Shown here piece by piece: positions 43,190 through 52,670 of a stretch of DNA of 64,000 nt. The translations under genes and the position numbers were made by a program. Location of the stretch: contig NZ_BBWW01000001.1 in the NCBI RefSeq assembly GCF_001485215.1, forward strand, positions 1,736,001-1,800,000, read 5' to 3'. Source of the DNA: Leptolyngbya sp. NIES-2104 (GTDB taxonomy: Bacteria; Cyanobacteriota; Cyanobacteriia; Leptolyngbyales; Leptolyngbyaceae). How positions within the stretch are numbered: the first letter of the stretch is position 1; every line of letters begins with the position of its first letter. Under the pieces are notes generated by a model. The model was not told where the DNA came from. It worked only from the letters and a program-made list of their open reading frames with translations, and ran no database searches.

Positions 43190-46100
43190 CTAATCTCTCG
43201 CTGCTCCACAAGTGATGGGTTGGTGCAATACCATTGGTCGATCAACAATTAGCTCGATCTGACCGGTTTGGGAATTGCGATACCAGGAAGTCGCTTCTCG
43301 TAACGGTTGAGCAACAGGAGGCAACATAGAAGTCGAAGTCGATGGAGTTACTGGACGCAAATCTGCCCAAGTGGAATACACGGTAAACTCATTGATCGGG
43401 CTTTCAGGAATTCCGCCGCGTCCTGTGATAATAAAACTACTGCCCTGCGTCGTAGAGCACCCTTCTGCAACCTTTTGACCCGCATCCGCAAGTTCCGCAG
43501 ATAGTTCAATTAAGCCTGAATTTGGATCAAGACCAATATTATTGATTTGCACCGTACCATCAATACCAAAATCTGAGCTTGCGGTAATATCACTTTCAGG
43601 CGTTAAGCGATCGCGGTACTGTAAACCAAAAATTCCCTGGGTTGTAATGTTGATCTTTCCACCCTGACCTTGAACCGCATTTGCAATAATATCGCTGTTT
43701 TCTAACCCCAACAGAATCGGAGCATTGATCGTGATATTGCCTCCTTCAGCGTTTTTCGTCGCGTTCGTTGTGATCTGACTGCCACGCCGCAGCGTGAGTA
43801 GATTTGTGTTGATCTTAATGTTGCCTTGTCTGCCGCCCGCAACTTCTGCCGCTAAACTGGCTTGATTGTTTAACCGAACTCGATCGCTGGTAATTTCTAA
43901 GTTTCCGGCTCCTCCTTGTCCTCGACTGTTCACCTCGATCACAGCTCCATCGCTCAGGGTCAAGAGCGGCGTTTGGATGTTTACTGAACCCGCAGAAGCA
44001 TTCGACAGAGAACTTGCAGAAATACGGCTGGGATGGGAAGTACGATAGCCAAACAACGGAGCAGGTAAAGGACTCACTCCGCTTAAAGTAATCGATTCAC
44101 GGGCACGAATTACCGCATCTCCCGCATTCCCCTGTCCCAATGTTCCAGCACTAATCAATGCTCCGTCAGAAACGCGAATGCGATCGCTGTTGATGGTTAA
44201 ACTTCCGCCCTGACCTCGACTGCCGGGAAAAGTGCCGCTACCGATGAAGCTCGGTGTCGGTGTCATTCCCACGCCTCGAATCTCGGTGTTAGCCACTCCC
44301 GCAATATCAATTTCTTTGACATTGACGCTGACATTTCCTGCATTTCCCGCGCCTGCTGTCACAGCGGATAGCGTTGAACCTTCTCGCAGCACCAGTCGAT
44401 CGCCGCTCACCTGAATTGTTCCTCCCGTCGCTGTTCCCTGAACGTTGGTGGTGATGCGGCTGGCGCGATTGAGTCTAAGATCGGCGGCTTCGATCGTGAT
44501 ATTTCCACCTTGTCCGGCTTGCTGAACATTCGATAAAACTTCTGATTGGTTCGATAGCTGCAATTTACCCCGCACCGCTAATCGAATATCCCCAGCTTGT
44601 CCAGACAGTGTGGAAGCATTCACTTGTGCACCATTGTTGAGGTGTAAGCTTTGAGCATCTAGACTGATGTTGCCACCTCGTCCATTGAGTGCAGGTGCTG
44701 TCAGTTTGCCTTGATGGTCGAGCAAGACAGAATCCGCCTGAATCTGTAGCGTTCCAGCATTCCCATTGACGCTATCGTTGCGAACCGATATTTCTCCACC
44801 ATTCAAAACCTGCAATTGGGGAGTTTGAATCGATAAGCTACCTGCTGTTCCTGTTGGCAAGGGCGGTAGACCAAAAGCGAGACGGACACTCGGAACAGAA
44901 AGATCACTCGCAGCGATGATTTGACTTGGACGAGACGTAATATCTGTGACAAACTGCCCTTCAACCCGAATAAATTCAGAAGCACGAATGATTAAATCCC
45001 CAGATGCACCACTCGCTAAGGTGGAAGCGGTGATATTACCGCCATTCGTTACAGTAATCTGCTTAGAATCGATCGTTAATCGTCCAGCATTTCCAGACGC
45101 AAATGCGATCGTGCTAATTAACGAAGGAGTCAGCACGATCGGGGTTATCCCGGAAACTTGAATCGATTCTCTCGCATTGATAGTGACGTTGCCGCCCCGA
45201 CTCACGCCAGCACTCGTCGAAGTCAAAACTCCACCATTTGTGACACTAAGCTGGCTTGTCGAAACCAGAACATTGCCCGATGATCCCGCAGTTCCAAAAT
45301 TCGCGCTTCCTAGAAAGCTGTTTCTAGCAGAATTTCCAGATGCAAATCCGATAATCTGAAGGCTGCGATCGGCATTCACTTGCAAGGCTCCTCCAGTTCC
45401 AGAACCCAGTGACCAAGCTGAAACTTGCGCTCCATCTCGAATCGCGATCTGAGGCGCATTGATCACAATATCGGCACCTTTGCCGCTCGATAGGTTTTCT
45501 GTACGAATTTCACTCACTGCCAGTCCACCTAAGTCATCGCCTTGTAACGTTAGCGCTTCAGAGGCATTCACTCGCATTGTTCCTGCGGCTTGTGTTCCGA
45601 TGTTTTGAATCAGCAGTGTCGAGCCGTTTAGTAAATCAATTTGTCGTCCTTGCAGTTGGATCGAACCGTTGCCGATTCCACTTGCATCGACCAGCGATCG
45701 CTGATTGAGACGAATATCGCCATATTTTGCAATGCCATCGTATCCGAAGCCCCAACCTGTCTCGGTTTGACTCAAGCGAATTGGAATTTGGGACTCGGTG
45801 ACTGCACCTAATTCGACGTGTCCACCTTCTGCGGTCAAAATCCCACGCTCTAAAACTAAGTTGCCTCCGATTAAGCCCAGCGTTTTGCCTGCTGGAACAG
45901 ATAATCCACGATCGCTATTATTCCGGTCAAATGGAACATAAGGCGATCCAGGATAGGTTTGTGTATGTCCTGTTCCTCGGACTCGAATTTCGCCGGGAGT
46001 CTGCCCCATTTGCAGTCCAATTGGTGCACTGATCGTTAACAATGGTCGATCGGTTGATGTGGCACTAAACTCGCTACCATCTGCAAATTTAACGCGATCG

Positions 46101-46504
46101 GCAGTCGTTCCGATAAAGGAACCTCCTATGTTCAATCGAGCATTCGCGCCGAAAAGAATTCCATTCGGATTGAGCAGAAATAGACTGGCACTGCCATTCG
46201 TCTGTAGCAAGCCATCAATATTTGAGGCGGTTCCTCCGGTGACTCGGCTGAAGATTGTTTGAATATTGGTAGGATTGGCGAACCGTGCAGCTCCGTTTGT
46301 GGGAATCGAAAATTCACGGAAGCTGTGAAAGAGATGAGTGCCAGCAGTGATGCCACCCGTAATCGTAAAGTCTCGGTTGTTAGACGTGTTGACAACCGTG
46401 TTTAGTGTGCTGTCAGGAATGATGATTTGAGCTTTGCTCTGTTCAGCAATAACACTGAAGCTCATCATTACTAAGCCTAAACCCGTAACGGTACGGCGCA
46501 TCAA
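43190..46504 (-). CDS. Two-partner-secretion adhesin (TpsA, filamentous haemagglutinin type)
   Basis: 1104 residues. A signal peptide is followed by the haemagglutination-activity (TPS) domain, with N-P-T-N-I-Q-T-I-F near residue 77 and L-L-N-P-N-G-I-L-F-G near residues 110-119. The body is a long beta-helix of irregular repeats built from G-N-I-T-I, G-S-Q-I-T and G-G-A-G-N-L-type turns. A C-terminal tail (about the last 100 residues) of other composition ends the protein. It should be exported by a TpsB outer-membrane partner, which is not in the window. A large surface protein of this sort may serve in adhesion or aggregation. Confidence 0.87.
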   Translation of the reverse strand: MMRRTVTGLGLVMMSFSVIAEQSKAQIIIPDSTLNTVVNTSNNRDFTITGGITAGTHLFHSFREFSIPTNGAARFANPTNIQTIFSRVTGGTASNIDGLLQTNGSASLFLLNPNGILFGANARLNIGGSFIGTTADRVKFADGSEFSATSTDRPLLTISAPIGLQMGQTPGEIRVRGTGHTQTYPGSPYVPFDRNNSDRGLSVPAGKTLGLIGGNLVLERGILTAEGGHVELGAVTESQIPIRLSQTETGWGFGYDGIAKYGDIRLNQRSLVDASGIGNGSIQLQGRQIDLLNGSTLLIQNIGTQAAGTMRVNASEALTLQGDDLGGLAVSEIRTENLSSGKGADIVINAPQIAIRDGAQVSAWSLGSGTGGALQVNADRSLQIIGFASGNSARNSFLGSANFGTAGSSGNVLVSTSQLSVTNGGVLTSTSAGVSRGGNVTINARESIQVSGITPIVLTPSLISTIAFASGNAGRLTIDSKQITVTNGGNITASTLASGASGDLIIRASEFIRVEGQFVTDITSRPSQIIAASDLSVPSVRLAFGLPPLPTGTAGSLSIQTPQLQVLNGGEISVRNDSVNGNAGTLQIQADSVLLDHQGKLTAPALNGRGGNISLDAQSLHLNNGAQVNASTLSGQAGDIRLAVRGKLQLSNQSEVLSNVQQAGQGGNITIEAADLRLNRASRITTNVQGTATGGTIQVSGDRLVLREGSTLSAVTAGAGNAGNVSVNVKEIDIAGVANTEIRGVGMTPTPSFIGSGTFPGSRGQGGSLTINSDRIRVSDGALISAGTLGQGNAGDAVIRARESITLSGVSPLPAPLFGYRTSHPSRISASSLSNASAGSVNIQTPLLTLSDGAVIEVNSRGQGGAGNLEITSDRVRLNNQASLAAEVAGGRQGNIKINTNLLTLRRGSQITTNATKNAEGGNITINAPILLGLENSDIIANAVQGQGGKINITTQGIFGLQYRDRLTPESDITASSDFGIDGTVQINNIGLDPNSGLIELSAELADAGQKVAEGCSTTQGSSFIITGRGGIPESPINEFTVYSTWADLRPVTPSTSTSMLPPVAQPLREATSWYRNSQTGQIELIVDRPMVLHQPITCGAARD

Positions 46505-46600
46505 ACTACCCTCACTCGGAATTGCTCGGACATGACTAAGATTCCCAAGTATTCCTCGTCACGCCCTTGTAGAGCAGGTTAATTCTCATGCAAAGTTCAT

Positions 46601-47791
46601 TTAACTTCTTGCGGATTGATTTCGCTTCAAAGTTAACCAACTCTGTAGCCCGAACATGACGATCGCGAGCGGTAACATCAATCCCGGAATCACTCCAATT
46701 CCTGCCCGATTTGCAATCCAGCCCATTCCCGTCGGAATCATCGCGGCTCCGACACTCGCCATACTCGCCAATAGCCCGATCGCAGCCGGAACTATTGCGC
46801 GATCAACTCGTTGCGGAGTTAACCACATGATCGCTGGAAAAATCGTTGCTAAAGCAAATCCCAGAACAGGCAAAATCAGCCATGCACTCGGAATCTGCCA
46901 CCACACGAGCAATCCAACAATGAGCAATGCTAATGAATAAGTAATGGTGCGATTTGCTCCCAATCGGTTGACTAATTGACCGAAGCTTAATCGCCCGATC
47001 GTTAATCCAACCCAATAGCCTGCAACGCTATATCCTGCCGTCTGTGTCGAAATTCCTCGGCTCACATGCTGAACGGTATACGCCCAGTTTCCGATCCCTG
47101 CTTCGGTTCCAACATAAATCGCGAGTAGTACTGCTGAAACAATCACGATCGGGTTTTTCACTGCGGCGGCAAGATTCGATCGACCACTACTTTCACTGGT
47201 AAATCGCTGCTGTAGCGGTGTGTATTGATGCAGAACTGCCCAGAGTAACCCGACGATCGACAAACTCACGATCGTGGCAATCACTGCATAAATTTGTCGC
47301 CATTGCACGCCAAAAGTGAGTAATGTAGTCGCAAGGGCTGGACCTGAAAGTGCTCCTACACCATAGAACGCATGAAGCAATCCCATCAGGTTGGCATTCC
47401 GTTGATCACTGGCGATAAAAGTATTGCCGCCCGCATCAATTAATCCAATCCCGAATCCTAACAATGATCCGGTTGCGATCATTACGCTCCAGTGATTGGT
47501 TGAAGCGTAGAGACACAAAGCACTGGTGAGCAGAATTACACCCAATAGCATTGTTCTTGCTAAACCGAATCGATGAGTTAAGAGACTGGTTGTGGTTGCC
47601 GCGATCGCATATCCCGAAACTTGGCTAATAAATAACAATGTCACTGTAGCAGGAGTGAGCTTGTAAGTTTCGAGAATCGAGGGCAAAAGAACACCCAAGC
47701 CACCTTCAGCAATCCCGATCGCAACGAACGAGTAGAAGATCAGAGCAACCCCAATCCATAATCGATCGCTGCTTCGAGATTTTAATCGCAC
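46601..47791 (-). CDS. MFS permease
   Basis: 396 residues with about 12 membrane helices. The helix-2 region has S-Q-V-S-G-Y-A-I-A-A-T-T-T-S-L-L-T-H-R-F-G, and L-L-G-F-G-I-G-L-I-D-A-G-G-N-T near residue 112 resembles carriers of the FucP/YfkF group. It starts 3 bp after the end of the gene upstream, so they form an operon. The substrate is unknown. Confidence 0.85.
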   Translation of the reverse strand: MRLKSRSSDRLWIGVALIFYSFVAIGIAEGGLGVLLPSILETYKLTPATVTLLFISQVSGYAIAATTTSLLTHRFGLARTMLLGVILLTSALCLYASTNHWSVMIATGSLLGFGIGLIDAGGNTFIASDQRNANLMGLLHAFYGVGALSGPALATTLLTFGVQWRQIYAVIATIVSLSIVGLLWAVLHQYTPLQQRFTSESSGRSNLAAAVKNPIVIVSAVLLAIYVGTEAGIGNWAYTVQHVSRGISTQTAGYSVAGYWVGLTIGRLSFGQLVNRLGANRTITYSLALLIVGLLVWWQIPSAWLILPVLGFALATIFPAIMWLTPQRVDRAIVPAAIGLLASMASVGAAMIPTGMGWIANRAGIGVIPGLMLPLAIVMFGLQSWLTLKRNQSARS

Positions 47792-47794
47792 AAT

Positions 47795-49126
47795 CTAACC
47801 CCGTTTAAATCCTTTCGATGGCTGTTTTGCTTTGTCTTTCGCCTTAGTTTTGCTCACTTCTGCTAATGCTTCTTGAAAGAGATTATGCAGATGGAGCGGA
47901 ACACTGGCGATGTCTGGCAATTCGGGCACTAAAGGCTTGTGGTATTCCTGCAACAGCGGATCGAGATCTTGCTTAAGAGTGAACTCTGGTCGATCGAGAA
48001 ACGATCGCAGTAAATTCTCTAGCTCAGTCGGGTACTGTTCTGCTAACCGATGCCACACGAAATAGTTCGTCTCAGCATCCGTGAGATACTTCCGAATCAG
48101 CTTATCTGCACCTTTAATAGATTTCCAATCCTCGGATTTTAGTACGGTTTCAAACTGCGTGTAGGTTGTGAGTAACATCTGTCCCCAGCGTGGATGTGCA
48201 AGAACGGTTACTTCTTCGGCTTTTTTCAGTTCAGGAGGTAACTCAATTTGTGGTGTTACCATTTTTGCCGCTGCTTTGTTTTGAATCATTTTTGCAGCAG
48301 ATTCGGCATCGAGTCCCATTGCTTCCGCCATTTCGCTCAGTTCTTCATCGCTCACACCTGCATCTTTGGCGAGTTCTGCTAAAGATTTATTAGAATCAAG
48401 TCCCACTTCATCCATGCGCCGCTGAGTGAGAAAGTCCTGAAACTCTGCGATCTTTTTGCCCAGATGATAGCCTGACATCGTAACTTGATCGCTACCAAAG
48501 AAGTCAAGAAAATCTTGGTGATAGCGATCGACTGATTTCCAAGCTTCTTCGAGCAGTTCGGGCGCATCGCCGTAAAGATCAGATTTATAGTTCTGGCGGA
48601 AATTGCCGATCGCGACTGCTAACTTCGGTTTGCCTAAATTTCCTAGTTGCACATACGGACTAAAGATCGTCCAGTAATCCTCGATCGGTGCAATCCGCGT
48701 CACTAACATTTCGCCTTGTTTCAATCGCGCCATTGCTTCGAGCGTTTCTGAATCGTTTGGCTTCACAATGTACATTTTTGTAGTGAGCCAATTCATCAAT
48801 TTGAAGCCATCGGGAATAATCTCTTGAATCGCAAATAGTCCTGAAAAGTTGCGTTTCCATTCTAAAAGGAGTTGTCGATCGTGCGCTGACAGTTCCGGCT
48901 CTTCTTCGATAAACAGTTCTAGCGGTGTTTTCGTTCCGACTTGTCCATGCGTCAGAAAGATATCGACTACAGTATCTCGGTGTTTGCTGTCCTTTGATTG
49001 TGATTGCGCTAATCGCTCTGCGACAAACTTTTCAAATGCAGTCGCTAACTCACCTTCAGCATCGTACACAAAATCGGTTAGCGATTGTCTGAGTTCTTTC
49101 GATCTCGCCAAAATTGCATCTACCAT
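47795..49126 (-). CDS. Conserved hypothetical protein (helical)
   Basis: 443 residues, helical and charged, with no signal peptide or membrane segment. The tail is Lys-rich (K-T-K-A-K-D-K-A-K-Q-P-S-K-G-F-K-R-G). I do not recognise any catalytic motif; near residue 250 lies a helix-turn-helix-like stretch (L-A-K-D-A-G-V-S-D-E-E-L-S-E-M-A-E-A), which may bind DNA or another protein. It is 3 bp upstream of an MFS permease and probably co-transcribed. Cyanobacterial genomes carry proteins of this length and plan, but I do not know a role. Confidence 0.7.
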   Translation of the reverse strand: MVDAILARSKELRQSLTDFVYDAEGELATAFEKFVAERLAQSQSKDSKHRDTVVDIFLTHGQVGTKTPLELFIEEEPELSAHDRQLLLEWKRNFSGLFAIQEIIPDGFKLMNWLTTKMYIVKPNDSETLEAMARLKQGEMLVTRIAPIEDYWTIFSPYVQLGNLGKPKLAVAIGNFRQNYKSDLYGDAPELLEEAWKSVDRYHQDFLDFFGSDQVTMSGYHLGKKIAEFQDFLTQRRMDEVGLDSNKSLAELAKDAGVSDEELSEMAEAMGLDAESAAKMIQNKAAAKMVTPQIELPPELKKAEEVTVLAHPRWGQMLLTTYTQFETVLKSEDWKSIKGADKLIRKYLTDAETNYFVWHRLAEQYPTELENLLRSFLDRPEFTLKQDLDPLLQEYHKPLVPELPDIASVPLHLHNLFQEALAEVSKTKAKDKAKQPSKGFKRG

Positions 49127-49218
49127 AAGTTACCTCGATCGTCCTTGCACAGACTAGCTTTTACCTGACCCATCTCCGAAGCATCTTGAGGTAGATTTTC
49201 CGATTGGCTTAAAAAAAT

Positions 49219-49253
49219 AATCCTTTACAGAATACAAGACTCTGTAAAGGATT
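49219..49253 (-). terminator. Rho-independent terminator of ycf35
   Basis: AATCCTTTACAGA and its exact complement make a 13-bp stem with a 9-base loop, followed on the minus strand by ATTTTTTT. It lies 26 bp after the ycf35 stop. Confidence 0.85.
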
Positions 49254-49278
49254 ACGACGACTTCTAGAATTTGAGCAA

Positions 49279-49635
49279 TTAACCGCGAACCTTCACTTGA
49301 ACATTGGCACCTTGCAGTCCAGGACGGCTTGCAACTGCGCTAAGGGTTTGTTGCACAGCGTATTTTTGGTTCACAGAGGTCATCAATTCTGCAAGGTTGT
49401 GCTTTCTCGCGACACCCCACAAATCCGCCACGATGCTGTATGTTCCATCTTCATTGTGAACCCAACCAATGTCATAGCTACCGTCCAAAACGGCAACAAT
49501 GTCAGCATGAACGCGCTGACAGCCCATTCCCCGAACTTCGGTATTGGTTTCAACCGTGAAACCGAGGTCGCGCAACGAAACCTTGAGCAGTTCTGCATCG
49601 GTGATCTTGCTGCGGAGTGTACTAAAGTGTGACAT
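49279..49635 (-). CDS. ycf35: DUF1257 protein (Ycf35)
   Basis: 118 residues, standard size. The protein has M-S-H-F-S-T-L-R-S-K-I at the start, L-R-D-L-G-F-T-V-E near residue 22 and Y-D-I-G-W-V-H-N-E-D-G-T-Y near residue 54. The family is found in cyanobacteria and red-lineage plastids, with function unknown. A GGGAAAA site precedes the start. It ends at a strong terminator and is a single-gene unit. Confidence 0.87.
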   Translation of the reverse strand: MSHFSTLRSKITDAELLKVSLRDLGFTVETNTEVRGMGCQRVHADIVAVLDGSYDIGWVHNEDGTYSIVADLWGVARKHNLAELMTSVNQKYAVQQTLSAVASRPGLQGANVQVKVRG

Positions 49636-49834
49636 ACGTTTTTCCCTTGCTTGAATTGAGTGATCGTTTACTTGTTTGTTAACGGTAGCAGCGACGGATT
49701 GCAGCGACCGTCTATCTAAAGACTTCTTTTTTTATGTTACGGCAGACCTCAAAATGCGAGGTTGAGTTATGTAACGATTTCGGGGTTTCGATTGTTCGTT
49801 AAAATTCAAGTGCTGTCTTCTGAGAAATCTATCC

Positions 49835-50296
49835 ATGACCGTTACACAGTCTCAGCCACGATCGATTCTTTCAACGCTTTTACAATCCGATCTTAGTCCG
49901 AATCCAACTTTTCAAGCGGCTTGGTTAACGGTGCGGGTTGTCGTCGGTGCATTAATGATTCACAACGGCTTTAGTAAATTAGCAGACGTGCCAGGATTTG
50001 TGGATCATGTCATGACCGTGATTGGCTTTCCGTTTCCGGTCTTTTTCACCTACTGTGCAGCATTTGCGGAAATTGGAGCTTCGATTCTATTAATCTTTGG
50101 ATTTCTCACGCGCATCAGTGCATTGTCACTGGCATTCACGATGCTGATTGCGGTTTACTTCCACTTGAAAAAAACTGGGTTAGATGTTGGACCGTTGGAA
50201 ACCGCTTCACTGTATTTACTGATTTATCTGTTGTTTACCGTGGGCGGTGGGGGAAGTTATTCGATCGATTATCTGTTATCGAAAAATCGCTCCTAA
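49835..50296 (+). CDS. DoxX family membrane protein
   Basis: 153 residues with four membrane helices. R-V-V-V-G-A-L-M-I-H-N-G-F-S-K-L-A-D near residue 32 and F-A-E-I-G-A-S-I-L-L-I-F-G near residue 75 are DoxX markers. The family includes quinol-oxidase-linked and redox-stress proteins, but most are unassigned. It ends at a hairpin. Confidence 0.87.
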   Translation: MTVTQSQPRSILSTLLQSDLSPNPTFQAAWLTVRVVVGALMIHNGFSKLADVPGFVDHVMTVIGFPFPVFFTYCAAFAEIGASILLIFGFLTRISALSLAFTMLIAVYFHLKKTGLDVGPLETASLYLLIYLLFTVGGGGSYSIDYLLSKNRS

Positions 50297-50300
50297 AACG

Positions 50301-50365
50301 AATGGTCTAGATCTGTAAATCTGCAAAACTTCTTCAGCCTTGTAGATCTACGGGTCTAGACCATT
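50301..50365 (+). terminator. Terminator after the DoxX gene
   Basis: AATGGTCTAGA and its exact complement form an 11-bp outer stem, with a second inner pairing (AGATCT/TAGATCTA) in between and a T-rich tail (TTCAATTTTTG). The gene ends 4 bp before it. Confidence 0.75.
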
Positions 50366-50390
50366 TTCAATTTTTGAATCAAAGTGAGGC

Positions 50391-50519
50391 TTATTCTTCC
50401 TCTTCCAGTTCGATCTCTTCTTCAGCCTGCTGACTTTCTGCGGCAATTTCTTCTAACGCTTTCTGAATCCAGAGTCTTGATAAATCAAGTAAGCTAACGC
50501 TATCAGGCACGGTCGTCAT
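50391..50519 (-). CDS. Short acidic protein (42 aa) with strong ribosome-binding site
   Basis: 43 codons on the minus strand, below the size of most ORF screens. The protein begins M-T-T-V-P-D-S-V-S-L-L-D-L-S-R-L-W and ends with an acidic run of I-E-L-E-E-E-E, with about 13 Glu/Asp in all. AAGGAGG lies 9 bases before the ATG. It has no close neighbour on the same strand. I do not recognise the family; a small regulatory protein or a leader-type peptide are both possible. Confidence 0.6.
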   Translation of the reverse strand: MTTVPDSVSLLDLSRLWIQKALEEIAAESQQAEEEIELEEEE

Positions 50520-50645
50520 GGATTGATTCCTCCTTCTCTATCTTAGAGCGTAGCGAACTCTGTCTAAGGTTTCATGATTAGATCTACCTATTGAAACATT
50601 TGTTTACAATTCGTTGAATTTCTCAGATTTGGCTTCATTTGCACA

Positions 50646-50675
50646 ACAAAAAAGGGAAGTGGTAAGCTTCCCCTT
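50646..50675 (-). terminator. Terminator after tRNA-Leu
   Basis: On the minus strand AAGGGGAAG-type stem pairs with CTTCCCTT, followed by six T. It lies just after the tRNA 3' end. Confidence 0.7.
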
Positions 50676-50684
50676 CTAACTATA

Positions 50685-50765
50685 TGCGGATGGCGAGACT
50701 CGAACTCGCAAGGCAAAGCCACACGCACCTCAAGCGTGCGCGTATACCAATTCCGCCACATCCGC
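50685..50765 (-). tRNA. tRNA-Leu (anticodon GAG)
   Basis: Read on the minus strand the acceptor stem is GCGGATG with matching CATCCGC, discriminator A. The anticodon arm is CACGC-TTGAGGT-GCGTG, so positions 34-36 are GAG. A long variable arm typical of Leu follows and the T arm has GAGTTCGAGTCTC. CCA is not encoded. Confidence 0.93.
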
Positions 50766-50885
50766 CTAAGCCTTAATTAGAATAGCAGAGAAGTGGCAAA
50801 TTTGTGACAAAGATTTTTCAGAGTTGAAAATTTTGGAATTGTTGCAGAGTTCTGTTGCTCGATCGTGCTGGGTTGTGGTTTAAAG

Positions 50886-51053
50886 TTTTCTCACTGCGTT
50901 GTAACTCCGCCCCGGAATGGAATTCGGGGCTAACGGTGCGAAGTCCTTTGAAAAGGACTGAAGAGATATCAATTTGGCTTTTAGTCCCCTTTAGTGGACT
51001 TCGTTCGATTAGCCCCGAATTCCATTCCGGGGCGGGAGTGAACGAAGCGAAAC
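50886..51053. repeat. 170-bp palindromic repeat, full copy
   Basis: Left arm with CTCCGCCCCGGAATGGAATT and GGTGCGAAGTCCTTTG, right arm with TTAGTCCCCTTTAGTGGACT and CCATTCCGGGGCGGGAGTG, and CGAAGCGAAACG at the end. It is the best preserved copy with that at 17.6 kb. It is 90 bp upstream of murF. Confidence 0.85.
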
Positions 51054-51143
51054 GTTCTAAAGTACCCGCAAATCGGATGTAATCAAGGCAGTATACTCAA
51101 ATGCGGTACACTCAGAACTTTATCAATTTCTAGAGAATTCTTC

Positions 51144-52481
51144 ATGTCGTTTCATGCAACGCTCGATCGATTAATCGCAATCCTTGGGGCATCTTTCCAA
51201 AATCTACCGAGTTCGGACGCAAAAGGGATTACAACGGATACGCGATCGATTCAACCGGGCGAGGTGTTTCTAGCGTTGCGGGGTGAGCGGTTTGATGGGC
51301 ATGATTTTGTGCGATCGGCAATTGAACAAGGTGCGATCGCGGCGATTGTTGATTCTGAGTTTGAAGCGGGTGATTTGCCTGTTCTGATTGTTCAAGATAC
51401 GTTACAGGCATATCAAGCGATCGGGCATTGGTGGCGAAAACAATTCAAGATTCCGATCATTGCGATTACTGGCTCAGTCGGAAAAACGACGACAAAAGAA
51501 TTGATTGCAGCGGTTTTATCGAAATACGGCAAAGTGCATAAAACGCAGGCAAACTATAACAACGAAATCGGAGTTCCAAAGACTCTATTGGAATTGAATT
51601 CGGATCATGATTTTGCTGTGATTGAAATGGGAATGAGAGCGCTCGGAGAAATTGCGCTGCTATCACAGATTGCAAGTCCAGATATTAGTGTGATTACAAA
51701 TGTGGGAACGGCGCATATTGGGAGATTAGGATCGAGAGAAGCGATCGCACAAGCAAAATGTGAACTCTTAGCCGAAATGCCGGAAGATGCAGTTGCAATT
51801 CTGAATCACGATAATCCATTGCTGCTCGAAACTGCGAACACCATTTGGCATGGAAAATCAATCACCTACGGATTGCAGGGCGGCGATTTACAAGGGCAAT
51901 TGATTGATACTGAAACGCTGAAAGTTAGAAACGATCGATACCCGTTACCGCTTCCGGGTGAGCATAATGCGCTTAATTTCTTAGCAGCGTTAGCGGTGAT
52001 CAAAGCTTTAGATCTCGATGCTTCTAATTTAACCACAGGCGTTGAAGTGGAATTGCCAAGCGGACGGGCGCGACGGTATGAACTTTCTAATGATGTCGTG
52101 ATTTTGGATGAAAGCTACAACGCGGGATTAGAATCGATGCTGGCTTCATTGAAATTGCTGGCTCAAACGAAAGGCGATCGCAGAATTGCCGTACTTGGAA
52201 CGATGAAAGAACTCGGTGATTGGTCGATTCACTATCATCAACAAGTCGGTGAACAAGTGAAGGAATTAAAACTCGATCAATTATTGATTTTGGCTGATCC
52301 GGATGAAGCACAAGCAATGGCGATCGCAGCTTCTCCGATTCCTGCGGAAACTTTTACCGACTATACAGAAGTGATTGCCCGATTAAACGCTTTGATCCAA
52401 CCTGGGGATCGACTATTGTTCAAGGCTTCTCGCGCGGTTGGACTCGATCGGGTTGTCACGGCTCTGATTCCGTCTAAATAA
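51144..52481 (+). CDS. murF: UDP-N-acetylmuramoyl-tripeptide--D-alanyl-D-alanine ligase
   Basis: 445 residues. The N-terminal UDP-binding part has T-T-D-T-R-S-I-Q-P-G near residue 30 and L-A-L-R-G-E-R-F-D-G-H near residue 43. The ATP loop is I-T-G-S-V-G-K-T-T-T-K near residues 108-118. The motif T-N-V-G-T-A-H and the C-terminal D-E-S-Y-N-A-G are typical of Mur ligases acting last in the cytoplasmic pathway. It is alone, not in a dcw cluster, as is common in cyanobacteria. Confidence 0.95.
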   Translation: MSFHATLDRLIAILGASFQNLPSSDAKGITTDTRSIQPGEVFLALRGERFDGHDFVRSAIEQGAIAAIVDSEFEAGDLPVLIVQDTLQAYQAIGHWWRKQFKIPIIAITGSVGKTTTKELIAAVLSKYGKVHKTQANYNNEIGVPKTLLELNSDHDFAVIEMGMRALGEIALLSQIASPDISVITNVGTAHIGRLGSREAIAQAKCELLAEMPEDAVAILNHDNPLLLETANTIWHGKSITYGLQGGDLQGQLIDTETLKVRNDRYPLPLPGEHNALNFLAALAVIKALDLDASNLTTGVEVELPSGRARRYELSNDVVILDESYNAGLESMLASLKLLAQTKGDRRIAVLGTMKELGDWSIHYHQQVGEQVKELKLDQLLILADPDEAQAMAIAASPIPAETFTDYTEVIARLNALIQPGDRLLFKASRAVGLDRVVTALIPSK

Positions 52482-52670
52482 ATACTGCGTACTCAGTATC
52501 GAACATTCGCACTTCTCAATTTCCTCCTTTTAGTCGATCGCCCCTATCCCCTGCGAAAGATGATGATCACTCTATAGATAGGCGATTCTGGCATCTAAAG
52601 TAGTGTTTCAAAATGACAGCTTCACTGACACAGTTACTTGTGTTAGGCGCAGTCTGATGAGGGAATTTCT

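Noticed and set aside
36300-43200. Prophage or integrative element
   Set aside because: Accessory character is clear, but no integrase, phage structural genes, attachment repeats or tRNA junction were seen.
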